64,000 bases of DNA, taken from the NCBI RefSeq assembly GCF_019468565.1, contig NZ_CP080521.1, positions 7,564,001 through 7,628,000 on the forward strand, read 5' to 3'. The notes below the pieces were generated by a model. It saw nothing but the letters and a program-made list of their open reading frames with translations. It made no database searches and was not told where the DNA came from. The position numbers were made by a program, and so were the translations under genes. This document shows positions 25,010-34,134 of the stretch, piece after piece. The DNA comes from Pseudonocardia sp. DSM 110487 (GTDB lineage: Bacteria > Actinomycetota > Actinomycetes > Mycobacteriales > Pseudonocardiaceae). How positions within the stretch are numbered: the stretch's first letter is position 1; each line of letters opens with the position of its first letter.

Positions 25010-27298
25010 ATGCAGACGGGTCGGCCGCGGCAGACGACGACCGGGGCCGCCGCACTGCTCGGTGAGCTGTTCGGGGTCGCCGCGGACGACGCGCGGGACC
25101 TCGGCAGCGAGCGGGACCAGGCGTTCCTGGTGCTGTCCGCCGGGCGCCCGGTGGCCGTGCTCAAGGTGTCGAACCCCGCTGAGGATCCCGAGGTCCTCGA
25201 CATGGAGGCCGCCGCAGCGCTGCACGTGCACCACATCGACCCTGCGCTGGGGGTGGCCCGGCCGTGGCCGGTGCCGGGCACCCCGGATGCCTTCCGCGCC
25301 CGGTGGAACGACGGCGGGGACGTGTACTGGGTGCGCGCGTACGACGTCCTCCCCGGGACCGGCCGGGTCGACCCCACGACACTCGACGACCGCGCACTGC
25401 GCATCTGGGGCAGCACGTCGGCCCGGCTCGGTCGGGCCCTGCGCGGGTTCAGCCACCCGAAGGCCCACCGCACCATGCTCTGGGACGTCCAGCACGCCGC
25501 CCGTGCACGGGACCTGCTCGGGTACATCCCGGACGACGAGCGGCGAGCCGCCGTCGAGCGGGTCGTCGACCGGTTCGACGAGGTCGTCGTCCCTGCGTGG
25601 CCGCGGCTGCGCGCGCAGGTCGTGCACGGTGACCTCACGGTGGACAACGCACTCACGGCCGCCGATGGCACGATCACCGGGATCGTGGATTTCGGGGACA
25701 TGAGCCACGCGACGCTGCTCACCGATCTCGCGTCCCTGCTGGAGTCGCTGGTGTGCGGGCGGTCCGGCGAGGAGATGTTCCGCGCCGCCCGGCTCGTGAT
25801 CGACGGGTACGAGCGGGTGACCCCGCTCGAGCCGGAGGAGGTCGACCTGCTCGGGGAGGTCTGGGCGGCCCGGGCAGCACTGAACATCGCGATCAGCGAG
25901 TGGCGGGTGGCGCAGGGGCTGGAGGACCCGGTCTTCGCGCGGCGCTACAACGACCCCGCCGCGGCGACGATCGCCGGCTTCGAGGCGGTCGGCTGGGACG
26001 GCGTCCGCCGTCAGCTGGGGGGCAGCCGGGTCGAGGCCCCGACCGCCCGGTTGGTGCAGCGGCGTGACGCCGTCTTCGGTCCCGCCGCCGAGCCGCTGTT
26101 CTACCGCGAGCCGGTGCACGTCGCGTCGGCGGAGGGGGTGTGGATCACCGATGTGACCGGCCGGCGGTACCTGGACGGCTACAACAACGTGCCGTGCGTG
26201 GGGCACGCCCACCCGCGGGTCACGGCGGCGATCTCCCGACAGGCGCGACTGATCAACACGCACACCCGCTACCTGTCCGAGCCTGCGGTGGAGCTGGCCG
26301 AGCGGCTGGCCGCGTCGTGCCCGCCCGGTCTGGACACCGTGCTGCTCGTGAACTCGGGGTCGGAGGCGAACGACCTCGCCTGGCGGCTGGCTCGCGCCGC
26401 GACCGGCCGGGACGGGGCGCTGTGCACCGACTTCGCCTACCACGGCCTCACCGAGGCCGTCGCCGCCGTCTCACCCGAGGTGTGGCTCGATGGGCGCAGC
26501 CCGGATCACGTGGCGACCTGGACGCCGCCCGACCCCTACCGGGGCACGGCCCTCGGTGAAGAGTCCTTCGAGGCGGCACTGGAACGGCTGCGGGTCAGTG
26601 GGCACGAACCGGCGGCCGTGTACCTGGACACCCTTCTCACCAGCGAGGGCATCGTCGACCTCGACCCGGCGTACGTCCGCGCGCTGCACCGTCGGGCCAA
26701 GGCGGCCGGCGCGCTGTGGGTCGCCGACGAGGTGCAGTCCGGCCACGGGCGCACCGGGGAGGCGCTGTGGGCGTTCTCCCGCTTCGGCATCGAGCCGGAC
26801 GTCGTGACGCTCGGCAAGCCGATGGGCAACGGACATCCGGTCGCGGCGGTGATCGCCCGCAGCGAGGTCGTGCAGGCCGCGGCCGGTCGGACGGTCCTCT
26901 TCAGCACGTTCGGCGGCAACCCGGTCTCCGCCGCCGCGGCCCTTGCGGTGCTCGACGTCATCGACGACGAACGGGTGCTCGACCGGGTCCGCCACACCGG
27001 CGAGACGCTGCGTGCCGCCCTGCGGGAGGTGGCAGGCCGCCACCCGGCCATCGGCGACGTCCGGGGGGTGGGGCTCGCGGTCGGCGTCGAGATCGTCCGC
27101 CCCGGCGGCACGGAGCCAGACCGCGCGACGGCGGTCGCCGTCCGCGACGGGATGCGCGACCGCGGTGTGCTCGTCGGCACGACGGGCCGGGCCGGCAACG
27201 TGCTCAAGATCCGGCCGCCGCTGGCCTTCACGCGGACCGAGGTGCCCGTGCTCGTCGACGCCCTCGACCGGACGCTCGCCGAGCAGCCCGGCCCGTAG
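25010..27298 (+). CDS. APH-family kinase fused to class III aminotransferase-like phospho-lyase
   Basis: A 762-residue two-domain enzyme. Residues 1-335 form an aminoglycoside-phosphotransferase/choline-kinase fold with HGDLTVDN (Asp208) and DFGD (Asp227). Residues 345-760 are a class III PLP enzyme with SGSEANDLA, DEVQSGHGRTG and Schiff-base Lys603 in TLGKPMGNGHP. Such fusions are known in bacteria, and gave the clue to human hydroxylysine kinase and phosphohydroxylysine or phosphoethanolamine phospho-lyases. Inferred role: phosphorylate a hydroxyamine, then eliminate phosphate and ammonia to an aldehyde. ATG 25010 has GAGGGG upstream; ATG 24971 (overlapping the TetR stop) is the alternative. 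Confidence 0.85.
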   Translation: MQTGRPRQTTTGAAALLGELFGVAADDARDLGSERDQAFLVLSAGRPVAVLKVSNPAEDPEVLDMEAAAALHVHHIDPALGVARPWPVPGTPDAFRARWNDGGDVYWVRAYDVLPGTGRVDPTTLDDRALRIWGSTSARLGRALRGFSHPKAHRTMLWDVQHAARARDLLGYIPDDERRAAVERVVDRFDEVVVPAWPRLRAQVVHGDLTVDNALTAADGTITGIVDFGDMSHATLLTDLASLLESLVCGRSGEEMFRAARLVIDGYERVTPLEPEEVDLLGEVWAARAALNIAISEWRVAQGLEDPVFARRYNDPAAATIAGFEAVGWDGVRRQLGGSRVEAPTARLVQRRDAVFGPAAEPLFYREPVHVASAEGVWITDVTGRRYLDGYNNVPCVGHAHPRVTAAISRQARLINTHTRYLSEPAVELAERLAASCPPGLDTVLLVNSGSEANDLAWRLARAATGRDGALCTDFAYHGLTEAVAAVSPEVWLDGRSPDHVATWTPPDPYRGTALGEESFEAALERLRVSGHEPAAVYLDTLLTSEGIVDLDPAYVRALHRRAKAAGALWVADEVQSGHGRTGEALWAFSRFGIEPDVVTLGKPMGNGHPVAAVIARSEVVQAAAGRTVLFSTFGGNPVSAAAALAVLDVIDDERVLDRVRHTGETLRAALREVAGRHPAIGDVRGVGLAVGVEIVRPGGTEPDRATAVAVRDGMRDRGVLVGTTGRAGNVLKIRPPLAFTRTEVPVLVDALDRTLAEQPGP

Positions 27299-27346
27299 CG
27301 ACGTCCGGCCCTCGGCGTGCCGCGTCTGCCGGACCACGCAGCAAGA

Positions 27347-28354
27347 TCAGTCCCTCTCGTCGAGCACCGGCCGGGCGGGGTCCCAGCGCTCGCCGGGCCC
27401 GCGTTGCCATGCCATCCCGCTGAGCGCCTCCAGGACGACCCGGTTGGCCAGCGCCGCGGTGATGTCGGCGTGGTCGTAGGGCGGGGAGACCTCGACGACG
27501 TCGAGGCCGACCACCGGCAGCTCCATGCAGATGCGCCGGACGGCGTCCAGGAGGGCGCGGGCCGACAGCCCGCCCGGTTCAGGGGTGCCGGTGCCCGGGG
27601 CGTGCCCGGGGTCGCACACGTCGATGTCGACCGACAGGAAGACCCCGTCGCACTCGTCGGTCGCGATCGCGAATGCCTCGTCCAGGCAGGCGGTGAGCCC
27701 CCTCTCGCCGATCTCGGTCATCTCGAACGAGCGCATCCGCTGGCGCGCCATCCACGCCAGCGTCTCGGGGCCGGGCCAGTAACCGCGCAGGCCGATCTGC
27801 AGGAACCGGTCGCCGCGCAGTGCCCCGGACTCGATCAGCCGACGCATCGGCTGTCCGTGGCCCCACAGCGACCCGAACTCGATGTCACCGGTGTCGGCGT
27901 GCGCGTCGAAGTGGATCATCGAGACGCGGCCGTGACCGCGGTGGTTGGCCACGCCCTTGGCGTCGGCGAATGCGATCGAGTGGTCCCCGCCCAGCACCAC
28001 CGGGACCGCGCCGCTGCGGGCGACGGTGGTGACGGCCTCCTCCAGCGCGGCGAGGCTGCCCTCGATGTCCCCGGAGTACATCTCGACGTCGCCGGCGTCG
28101 ACGACCCGCAGGTCGGCCAGCGCGTCCACGCGCAGTGGGAGGCTGGGCCGGCTGCCGTCGTGCGGCAGGTAGTCGGTCATGCGGATGGCCTGCGGCCCGA
28201 AACGGGTGCCCGGACGGTGCGAGGTGCCCCCGTCGAACGGCGCGCCGATGATGACGACGTCGGCGCCGGCGTAGGTGCCGGGTTCCTCGAGCGTGCAGGG
28301 GTCGACACCGAGGAAGGTGACGTCGGGGCCGTACATCGAGCCGTAACGGGGCAT
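27347..28354 (-). CDS. ureohydrolase family protein (agmatinase/guanidinase-like)
   Basis: A 335-residue arginase-fold enzyme. It keeps the Mn ligand motifs GGDHS, HFDAHADT and SVDIDVCDPGHAPGTGTPEPGG. FDGGTSHRPGTRFGPQAIR is the usual agmatinase-type N-terminal segment. It cleaves a guanidino compound to urea and an amine, or a related formimino substrate. It is the last gene of a - strand set with an MBL hydrolase and an amino acid ABC importer, facing the kinase/lyase fusion. Substrate is not determinable; agmatine or guanidinobutyrate are common for the family. Confidence 0.87.
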   Translation of the reverse strand: MPRYGSMYGPDVTFLGVDPCTLEEPGTYAGADVVIIGAPFDGGTSHRPGTRFGPQAIRMTDYLPHDGSRPSLPLRVDALADLRVVDAGDVEMYSGDIEGSLAALEEAVTTVARSGAVPVVLGGDHSIAFADAKGVANHRGHGRVSMIHFDAHADTGDIEFGSLWGHGQPMRRLIESGALRGDRFLQIGLRGYWPGPETLAWMARQRMRSFEMTEIGERGLTACLDEAFAIATDECDGVFLSVDIDVCDPGHAPGTGTPEPGGLSARALLDAVRRICMELPVVGLDVVEVSPPYDHADITAALANRVVLEALSGMAWQRGPGERWDPARPVLDERD

Positions 28355-28372
28355 GGTTCTCCGGTCGGACGT

Positions 28373-28933
28373 TCAGCGGACCCGGCCGGGCGGCGCGAAG
28401 GCCGCGCCGTGACCAGGGATGATCAACATCGGTTCCATCGCGAGGAGCCGCTCGCGAGATGCCTTCAGCTGGTCACCGTCGTGGGCCAGGGGGTCGTCCT
28501 GGGGCCCGTCGGCGCTCCACCACAGGTGGGTGGCCGCAACCAGGCCGGTGTCGGTCGTGACCAGAGTCGTGATGTCCTCGGCGGTGTGTCCGGGTGTGCG
28601 GATCAGCCGGACGGAAGGCGACAGCTCGAAGCCGTCGGCGTCGCGGTCCTCCCAGACGTCGCCGTGGTAGATCGCCCAGTGGTCGTGGAACCGGGCCTCG
28701 GGGAACAGCGCGGCGTTGAGGGTGTGGTCGGGATGGTGGTGGGAGAACACCACGTCCGTCACGTCGTTCGGATCGATCCCCAGCTCGGACAGGGGATCCA
28801 GGATGAGCCCCCGGTGGGCGACCATGCCGGGGTCGACCACGATCGTCACATCAGTGTCGCGGATGAGGGTGACGGTGCCCGCGACCCGTTCGGCGGCATA
28901 TCCGGTGGTGAGGACGTCCACAGTTGCGGTCAT
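28373..28933 (-). CDS. MBL-fold metallohydrolase (MBLAC1-like)
   Basis: A 186-residue metallo-beta-lactamase-fold protein. VFSHHHPDHTLNAALFPEA holds the HxHxDH zinc site, RTPGHTAEDI the next His and MLIIPGHGAAF the last. It starts MTATVDVLTTGYA, like MBLAC1-type proteins. GGAAGGAA lies before ATG 28933. It lies 14 bases after the ABC ATPase stop. Function cannot be told from sequence; it may hydrolyse a thioester, lactone or amide of the pathway. Confidence 0.8.
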   Translation of the reverse strand: MTATVDVLTTGYAAERVAGTVTLIRDTDVTIVVDPGMVAHRGLILDPLSELGIDPNDVTDVVFSHHHPDHTLNAALFPEARFHDHWAIYHGDVWEDRDADGFELSPSVRLIRTPGHTAEDITTLVTTDTGLVAATHLWWSADGPQDDPLAHDGDQLKASRERLLAMEPMLIIPGHGAAFAPPGRVR

Positions 28934-28947
28934 TGCTGTTCCTTCCG

Positions 28948-29769
28948 TCACTCGCTCTCGATTCGACGCAGGAAAGCACGGGTTCGATCGTGTTCGGGGT
29001 CGGCGATGAGTTTGTCGGGCGTCCCCTCCTCGACGATGACGCCGTGGTCGAACATGATCAGCCGGTCGGCGGCCGTACGCGCGAAACCCATCTCGTGCGT
29101 GACGACGATCATCGTCATGCCGTCGTCCACCAGCTCCTTCATCACCGCGATCACCTCGCCGACCATCTCGGGATCGAGCGCGCTGGTCGGCTCGTCGAAC
29201 AGCATCAGCTCCGGCTTCATCGCGAGCGCACGGGCGATGGCGACGCGCTGCTGCTGGCCACCGGACAGCTCGGACGGCCGCGCGGACGCCTTGCCGGCGA
29301 GACCGACCCTCGCGAGCAAAGTGTGGGCCTGCTCCCGCGCCTCCGCCTTCGACACGCCCAGGACGTGCACCGGGGCGGCGGCCACGTTCTCCAGCGCGGT
29401 CAGGTGCGGGAACAGGTTGAAACGCTGGAAGACGAAGCCGATGTTGCGCCGACGTTCGGCGACGACTCTCGGGCGCTCCTCCACCGGCCGCCCCGGACCC
29501 GGCCGGTATCCCACCCGGCTGCCGTGGACGAGGATCTCCCCCTCGTCGATCCGCTCCAGGTGGTTGAGGCACCGCAGGAACGTCGTCTTGCCGGAACCGG
29601 ACGGTCCGATCACGACAACGACCTCGCGGGCCCGGACGTCCATGGAGACACCGTCGAGGACCCGGATGTCGCCGAAGCGCTTCACCACCCCGCGCGCGGA
29701 CATCACCGCCGACGGGTCGGCCGGCCCGGTCAGGTCGTGCACTGTGGTTGCCTTCGTGAGCGGGTCCAT
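28948..29769 (-). CDS. polar amino acid ABC transporter ATP-binding protein
   Basis: A 273-residue importer ATPase (GlnQ/HisP type). It has Walker A GPSGSGKTTFLRCLNHLE, QRFNLFPHLTALENV, signature LSGGQQQRVAIARALAMKP, Walker B LMLFDEPTSALDPEMV and VVTHEMGFAR, all classic for amino acid uptake. ATG 29769 lies one base after the permease stop. A 40-residue N-terminal extension precedes the first strand. It works with the permease and binding protein immediately upstream. Confidence 0.92.
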   Translation of the reverse strand: MDPLTKATTVHDLTGPADPSAVMSARGVVKRFGDIRVLDGVSMDVRAREVVVVIGPSGSGKTTFLRCLNHLERIDEGEILVHGSRVGYRPGPGRPVEERPRVVAERRRNIGFVFQRFNLFPHLTALENVAAAPVHVLGVSKAEAREQAHTLLARVGLAGKASARPSELSGGQQQRVAIARALAMKPELMLFDEPTSALDPEMVGEVIAVMKELVDDGMTMIVVTHEMGFARTAADRLIMFDHGVIVEEGTPDKLIADPEHDRTRAFLRRIESE

Positions 29770-29770
29770 C

Positions 29771-30574
29771 TCAGCGCGCTCCCCTGCCGGCGAGTGTGGT
29801 CCTGATCCGGTCCGAGCCACCGACGAGGCGCGTCCGGAGCGACGGTGAGGCGACCGCCCGGCCGGGATCGGCGAGCTTGCGCTCGATGTAGCGCTGGATG
29901 AACGACCAGATCGTTGTCAGGGCGAGGTAGCAGCACGCGGCGACGAGGAAGATCTCGAAGGTCTTGAACGTCGCGGAGTTGATCGACTGCGCCGTCAGGA
30001 ACATCTCCTGCAGGCCGATGACCGACAGCAGCGACGTCGATTTCATCATCAGGTTGAACTCGTTGCCCAGCGGCGGGACGATGATGCGCAGCGCCTGGGG
30101 TAGCAGGACGACCCGCATGGTCGTCGCCGGCGTCATGCCGAGCGCCTGTGCCGCTTCCGCCTGGCCAGGGTCGATGGCGTCGAGCGCGGCGCGGAAGATC
30201 TCGGCCATGTACGCCGCCTCGTTCACGGCCAGCGTGAGGATGGCCGCCTGCACGACGCCGAGTAGGACGACGCCGCCGATCTGGATGTCGGTGAACCGGT
30301 AGAAACCCGCGGCCGCGAGGCCGTTGTAGACGATGACGAGCTGCACGAGCAGCGGCGTGCCGCGGATCAACCAGACGTAGCCGCCGCCCGCCCAGCGCAG
30401 TGCCCCGAAGCGGCTGCGCTGGGCCAATGCGATCACGAGACCGAGCACCACCCCGAGCAGCTGCGCGATCACCGAGATGTACACGGTGCGCCACAGCCCT
30501 TCGAGGAACACGCCCGAGGGCGACAGCAGGTTCTGCCAGAAGAACGTCCAGTCGAAACCGGCTCCAGGGGTCAC
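29771..30574 (-). CDS. polar amino acid ABC transporter permease
   Basis: A 267-residue HisM/GlnP-type permease with about 5 TM segments. The N-terminal LEGLWRTVYISVIAQLLGVVLG and the EAA loop QAEAAQALGMTPATTMRVVLLPQALRI are typical, as is LGNEFNLMMKSTSLLSVIG. GTG 30574 lies 4 bases after the binding-protein stop. It has an unusually long basic C-terminal tail of about 40 residues. One permease probably forms a homodimer. Confidence 0.9.
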   Translation of the reverse strand: MTPGAGFDWTFFWQNLLSPSGVFLEGLWRTVYISVIAQLLGVVLGLVIALAQRSRFGALRWAGGGYVWLIRGTPLLVQLVIVYNGLAAAGFYRFTDIQIGGVVLLGVVQAAILTLAVNEAAYMAEIFRAALDAIDPGQAEAAQALGMTPATTMRVVLLPQALRIIVPPLGNEFNLMMKSTSLLSVIGLQEMFLTAQSINSATFKTFEIFLVAACCYLALTTIWSFIQRYIERKLADPGRAVASPSLRTRLVGGSDRIRTTLAGRGAR

Positions 30575-30578
30575 GTCG

Positions 30579-31448
30579 TCACCCTGCGAGGGAGATGTCG
30601 TCGCCGGTCAGGTTCCACTTCGCGAGGATCGCGGTGTACATGCCCTTCTTCTGGACCGCGGCGAGCGCTTCGGTCAGCGCGCCGTGCAGGGCCTGCTCGC
30701 CCTTGCGCAGCGCGATGCCCACCTTGATGCGGTTGAAGGGTTCACCGGCGAGCCGGAACGTGCCGGGCTGCTGGGTCATCACGTACGCGGCGGTCTCCAG
30801 CGTGGTGCCGTAGCAGTCCACGAGGCCGAGCCGCAGTTGCTGGAGGGCGTCGCTGTCCTTCGTGAACTGCCGGATGTCGACGGCGGGCCGACCGGCGGCC
30901 GTGCACTTCGCGGACTGATCGGTGAGGTAGCCGACGACGGTCGTGCCCGTCTGACCGGCCGCCTTCGTGCCGCACAGGTCGTCCACGCCGTTGATCGCGG
31001 TGTTGCCGCTCGCCACCACCAGCGTGTTGGACGCGTACATGTACGGGACGAAGTCGACCACCACCTCCCGCTCCGGCTTGATGTAGAGCTGGCTCATGAT
31101 CGCGTCGCACTGCCTGGCCTGCAGTGCGGGGATGATGCCGTTGAAGCTGGTGTTGGCCCAGTTCGCCCGGACACCGAGCTCGGCGGCGAGCGCGTTGCCG
31201 AGCTCGATCTCGGCGCCCACCGGGGTCTGGGCCGCGTCGTAGAAGGTCAGCGGCGGGGCACTGATGTCCGAGCAGTAGGTGATCTGTCCGTCCTGCACGA
31301 GCGTCCCCTCCGGGACCGTGACCGATCCCGGCGCGGGCGCGCTCGGGGCAGCCGGACTGCCGCACCCGGCGAGGGCCACGACGGTCGTGATGACGGAGCC
31401 GGCCAGCACGTATGCCGCTCGGCGGGACGGGGAGTGCGACCTGGCCAT
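30579..31448 (-). CDS. amino acid ABC transporter substrate-binding lipoprotein
   Basis: A 289-residue SBP_bac_3 protein. The signal ends in lipobox VALAGC at about residues 24-29. The mature part has ITYCSDISAPPLTFYD, AEIELGNALAAELGV, QCDAIMSQLYIKPEREVVVDFVPYM and a Cys-rich middle (LCGTKAAG, KCTAAG) likely forming disulfides. ATG 31448 has AAGGAG upstream. First gene of the five-gene set. Context (guanidino hydrolase, GGT-like enzyme, kinase/lyase) suggests an amino acid or amine cargo. Confidence 0.9.
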   Translation of the reverse strand: MARSHSPSRRAAYVLAGSVITTVVALAGCGSPAAPSAPAPGSVTVPEGTLVQDGQITYCSDISAPPLTFYDAAQTPVGAEIELGNALAAELGVRANWANTSFNGIIPALQARQCDAIMSQLYIKPEREVVVDFVPYMYASNTLVVASGNTAINGVDDLCGTKAAGQTGTTVVGYLTDQSAKCTAAGRPAVDIRQFTKDSDALQQLRLGLVDCYGTTLETAAYVMTQQPGTFRLAGEPFNRIKVGIALRKGEQALHGALTEALAAVQKKGMYTAILAKWNLTGDDISLAG

Positions 31449-31656
31449 ACCGAGCTCCTTCGCGCGTTCCCACTGTTGCGGGAGACGTAAGTCGATGCCA
31501 TAGTCGATGCCGTTGACTAGAGGGCAAGTTAGGGCGAGCGGTCCGCAGGAGTCAAGGAATCCGCTGTAACGGGAATGTTGCCCGGCAGACCCGGCCCTCT
31601 TCCCGTCACCCACGGCACAGGGCCGTGCCTCCCCATCGCGGAAAGGACGATCAACT

Positions 31657-33267
31657 GTGCGCATGAACCGGCGGCTCGTCGCGAACGGATCACGATGGGC
31701 CGTGGCCGCGCCCCATGCGGCAGCGAGCGACGCGGCGGCCGAGGTGTTGCGGACCGGCGGCAACGCGATCGACGCCGCTCTCGCCGCGGCGGCGATGCTG
31801 ACGGTGGTCTACCCCAACCAGTGCTCGATCGGCGGCGACCTGCTCGCGCTGGTGGGCACGGCCGGCGGGGACGTCCGCTTCGTCAACTCCAGCGGGCGGG
31901 CACCCCGGGCCGTCGACGTTCGGTCGGTGGCAGCGGACCACGACGTCATGCCGGTCCAAGGCGCGCTACCCGTGACCGTTCCCGGTGTGGTCGCCGGTTG
32001 GGCAGCACTGGCGAGCCACTGGGGCACCCGCCCCCTCGCCTCCGCGATCGCCCCCGCTGCAGCCGCAGCGCGCGAAGGGGTCGCCGTCGCCCCCGGCCTC
32101 GCCCGCGACCTGCAGCGCGAGCAGCACATCCTGGCACGGGATCCGGGCGCGTCCGCGGTGTTCTTCACGGACGGGGCGGTCCTGTCTGCCGGGCAGACCC
32201 TGCACCAGCCCGAGCTCGCCCGCACGCTCGCGCTGATCGCCGACCACGGCCCGGCCGCGATGTACGGCGGAGAGGTGGGCGCGAGCCTGGTCGAGCTGCT
32301 CGCCGGGCAGGGCTCGGCGATGACGGTGGCCGACTTCGCCGAGCACACCGTGGAACTGGCGCAGGCGCACGGCGCGATGTACGACGGCGTCGAGTACCTC
32401 TCCGGCGCGGGCAACTCCCAGGGCCTGTACTTCCTCCAGGCGCTCAAGGCACTGGAGGTGGTGCGCGCGGACCGAGGGCCGGTGGACCCGCTGAGCCACG
32501 ACGCCGGCGTGGTGGCGTCCGTGCTCGGCCAGGCCGCCGCCGACCGCGACCGCTACTGCGCCGATCCCGCGTGGTCGCCGTCCCCGATCGACGAGCTGTT
32601 GTCGGAAGCGTACGTACGGCGCATCGCCGAGCGGGCGACGTCTGGCGCACCGAGCCTGCCGCTCGGGCAGGTCAAGGCATCCGGCGACACCGTCGCAATC
32701 GTGGCCACGGATGCCGACGGCACCTGGGTCTCCTTGATCCAGAGCGTCTTCCACTGCTTCGGCGCCGCGCTCCTCGATCCCGCGACCGGCATCGTCCTGC
32801 ACAACCGGGGCGCGGCGTTCGCCCTCGACCCGACCTCGCCGAACCTGCTCGCCGGCGGGAAGCGGCCGCTGCACACCCTGATGCCGGTGCTGGTCCGGGA
32901 GGCAGGCGAGCTGGTCGGCGCGCACGGCGCGATGGGGGGACGTGCCCAGCCCCAGGTGCACACCCACATCGCGCTGCACCTGGCCGCCGGCGCCTCGCTC
33001 GCCGCCGCCACCGCGGCGCCACGCTGGGTCCTCGGCCCGATGGAAGCGGGTGTGACGGCGGGCGCCGGTACCGTCAATGCCGAGCGTGACGTTCCGCCCA
33101 GCGGCGTCCGCGCCATCGAACGCGCGGGGTTCATCGTCGAGGAGATCGACTCACACGACGACGGTGTGGGACACGGCCAGCTCGTGCGTAAGGTGCCGGG
33201 CACCGGCCGACCGGAACTGGTGGCAGCCACGGATCCCCGAGCCGACGGCGCTGCCGTCGCCGGCTGA
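31657..33267 (+). CDS. gamma-glutamyltranspeptidase-like Ntn hydrolase
   Basis: A 536-residue GGT family proenzyme. The large-subunit start has AAPHAAASDAAAEVLRTGGNAIDAALA, matching GGT. Auto-cleavage is predicted before Thr345 in ASGDTVAIVATDADG, followed by SVFHCFGAALLDPATGIVLHNRG. No signal peptide is seen, so it is likely cytosolic, unlike classic secreted GGT. GTG 31657 has AAAGGA about 12 bases upstream. It is divergent from the ABC importer, 208 bases away, and could release glutamate from an imported gamma-glutamyl compound. Cephalosporin acylase-like amidase is an alternative. Confidence 0.85.
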   Translation: MRMNRRLVANGSRWAVAAPHAAASDAAAEVLRTGGNAIDAALAAAAMLTVVYPNQCSIGGDLLALVGTAGGDVRFVNSSGRAPRAVDVRSVAADHDVMPVQGALPVTVPGVVAGWAALASHWGTRPLASAIAPAAAAAREGVAVAPGLARDLQREQHILARDPGASAVFFTDGAVLSAGQTLHQPELARTLALIADHGPAAMYGGEVGASLVELLAGQGSAMTVADFAEHTVELAQAHGAMYDGVEYLSGAGNSQGLYFLQALKALEVVRADRGPVDPLSHDAGVVASVLGQAAADRDRYCADPAWSPSPIDELLSEAYVRRIAERATSGAPSLPLGQVKASGDTVAIVATDADGTWVSLIQSVFHCFGAALLDPATGIVLHNRGAAFALDPTSPNLLAGGKRPLHTLMPVLVREAGELVGAHGAMGGRAQPQVHTHIALHLAAGASLAAATAAPRWVLGPMEAGVTAGAGTVNAERDVPPSGVRAIERAGFIVEEIDSHDDGVGHGQLVRKVPGTGRPELVAATDPRADGAAVAG

Positions 33268-33297
33268 CCCTGCGAGTGCCGACCTGAGGAAGGGCGA

Positions 33298-34026
33298 GTG
33301 AGCAAGAGCAGCGCCGAGGTGAGCAGGACCGCGAACCGCAACCGGCTACCGCGCGGCACGCTGAGCCAGGAGCTCATCGTCAAGGCGGCGTTCCGGGTGG
33401 CCGACTCCGCCGGCATGGACAAGCTCACGTTCCAGTCGCTCGGCCGCGAGCTGTCCGCCCACCCGACCGCGATCTACCGGCACTTCCGCAACAAGGACGA
33501 GCTCCTGCTTGCCCTCATCGACGCCCTCCACGAAGAGGCCCTCGCGGACACCCCGCCACTCACCGACGACTGGGCCCACGACCTCATGCAGATCGCGATC
33601 CACACGCACGAGGCGTTCCTCCGCCACCCACGCGTCGGCGCGCTGGTCGCGGCCCGTACCGCCCGCCGCGAGAACGAGTTCCGCTCCGTAGAACGCAAGC
33701 TCGACTGCCTGCGCCGCGCCGGCCTCAACGACACCGACGCCGCCCGCTACCACCGGGTCTTCGCCGACGTGGTGCTTTCCTACAGCGCGATGGACGCCAG
33801 CCTGGCCTCGCTGTCCCCCGAGGTCCGCGACGCCGACCTCCGCGCCTGGAAGACCGACTACCTCACCCTGCCGGCCGAGAAGTACCCCAACATCGCGCGG
33901 GTCGCGCCCGTGTTCGTCGCGCTGGACGACCCGCAGAACTTCCTGACCGCCGTCCAGGCGGTCATCGACACGATCCGGGCGACGGCTGACGCAACCCCTC
34001 CCGACGGCCGGGAGCGCCTCCCCTGA
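33298..34026 (+). CDS. TetR family transcriptional regulator
   Basis: A 242-residue regulator. HTH at about residues 22-67: LSQELIVKAAFRVADSAGMDKLTFQSLGRELSAHP, with TAIYRHFRNKDELLLALID as the recognition end. The C-terminal domain resembles TetR_C types that bind small effectors. GTG 33298 follows GGAAGGG and comes 30 bases after the GGT-like gene, so it is probably cotranscribed and regulates the amine/amino acid genes nearby. Confidence 0.85.
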   Translation: MSKSSAEVSRTANRNRLPRGTLSQELIVKAAFRVADSAGMDKLTFQSLGRELSAHPTAIYRHFRNKDELLLALIDALHEEALADTPPLTDDWAHDLMQIAIHTHEAFLRHPRVGALVAARTARRENEFRSVERKLDCLRRAGLNDTDAARYHRVFADVVLSYSAMDASLASLSPEVRDADLRAWKTDYLTLPAEKYPNIARVAPVFVALDDPQNFLTAVQAVIDTIRATADATPPDGRERLP

Positions 34027-34134
34027 CAACTGTCGGCACGGGACACTGTTCGGATGGATCAGTGACCTGCGCGAAGAGATATGGTCGGGCCATCGATCCC
34101 GAGCTGGGGACCCGACCGGGAGTGTGGGGTGGGG

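Noticed and set aside
27317..29848. 843-codon + strand open frame
   Set aside because: Antisense to ureohydrolase, MBL and ABC ATPase genes, each with full motifs on the minus strand.
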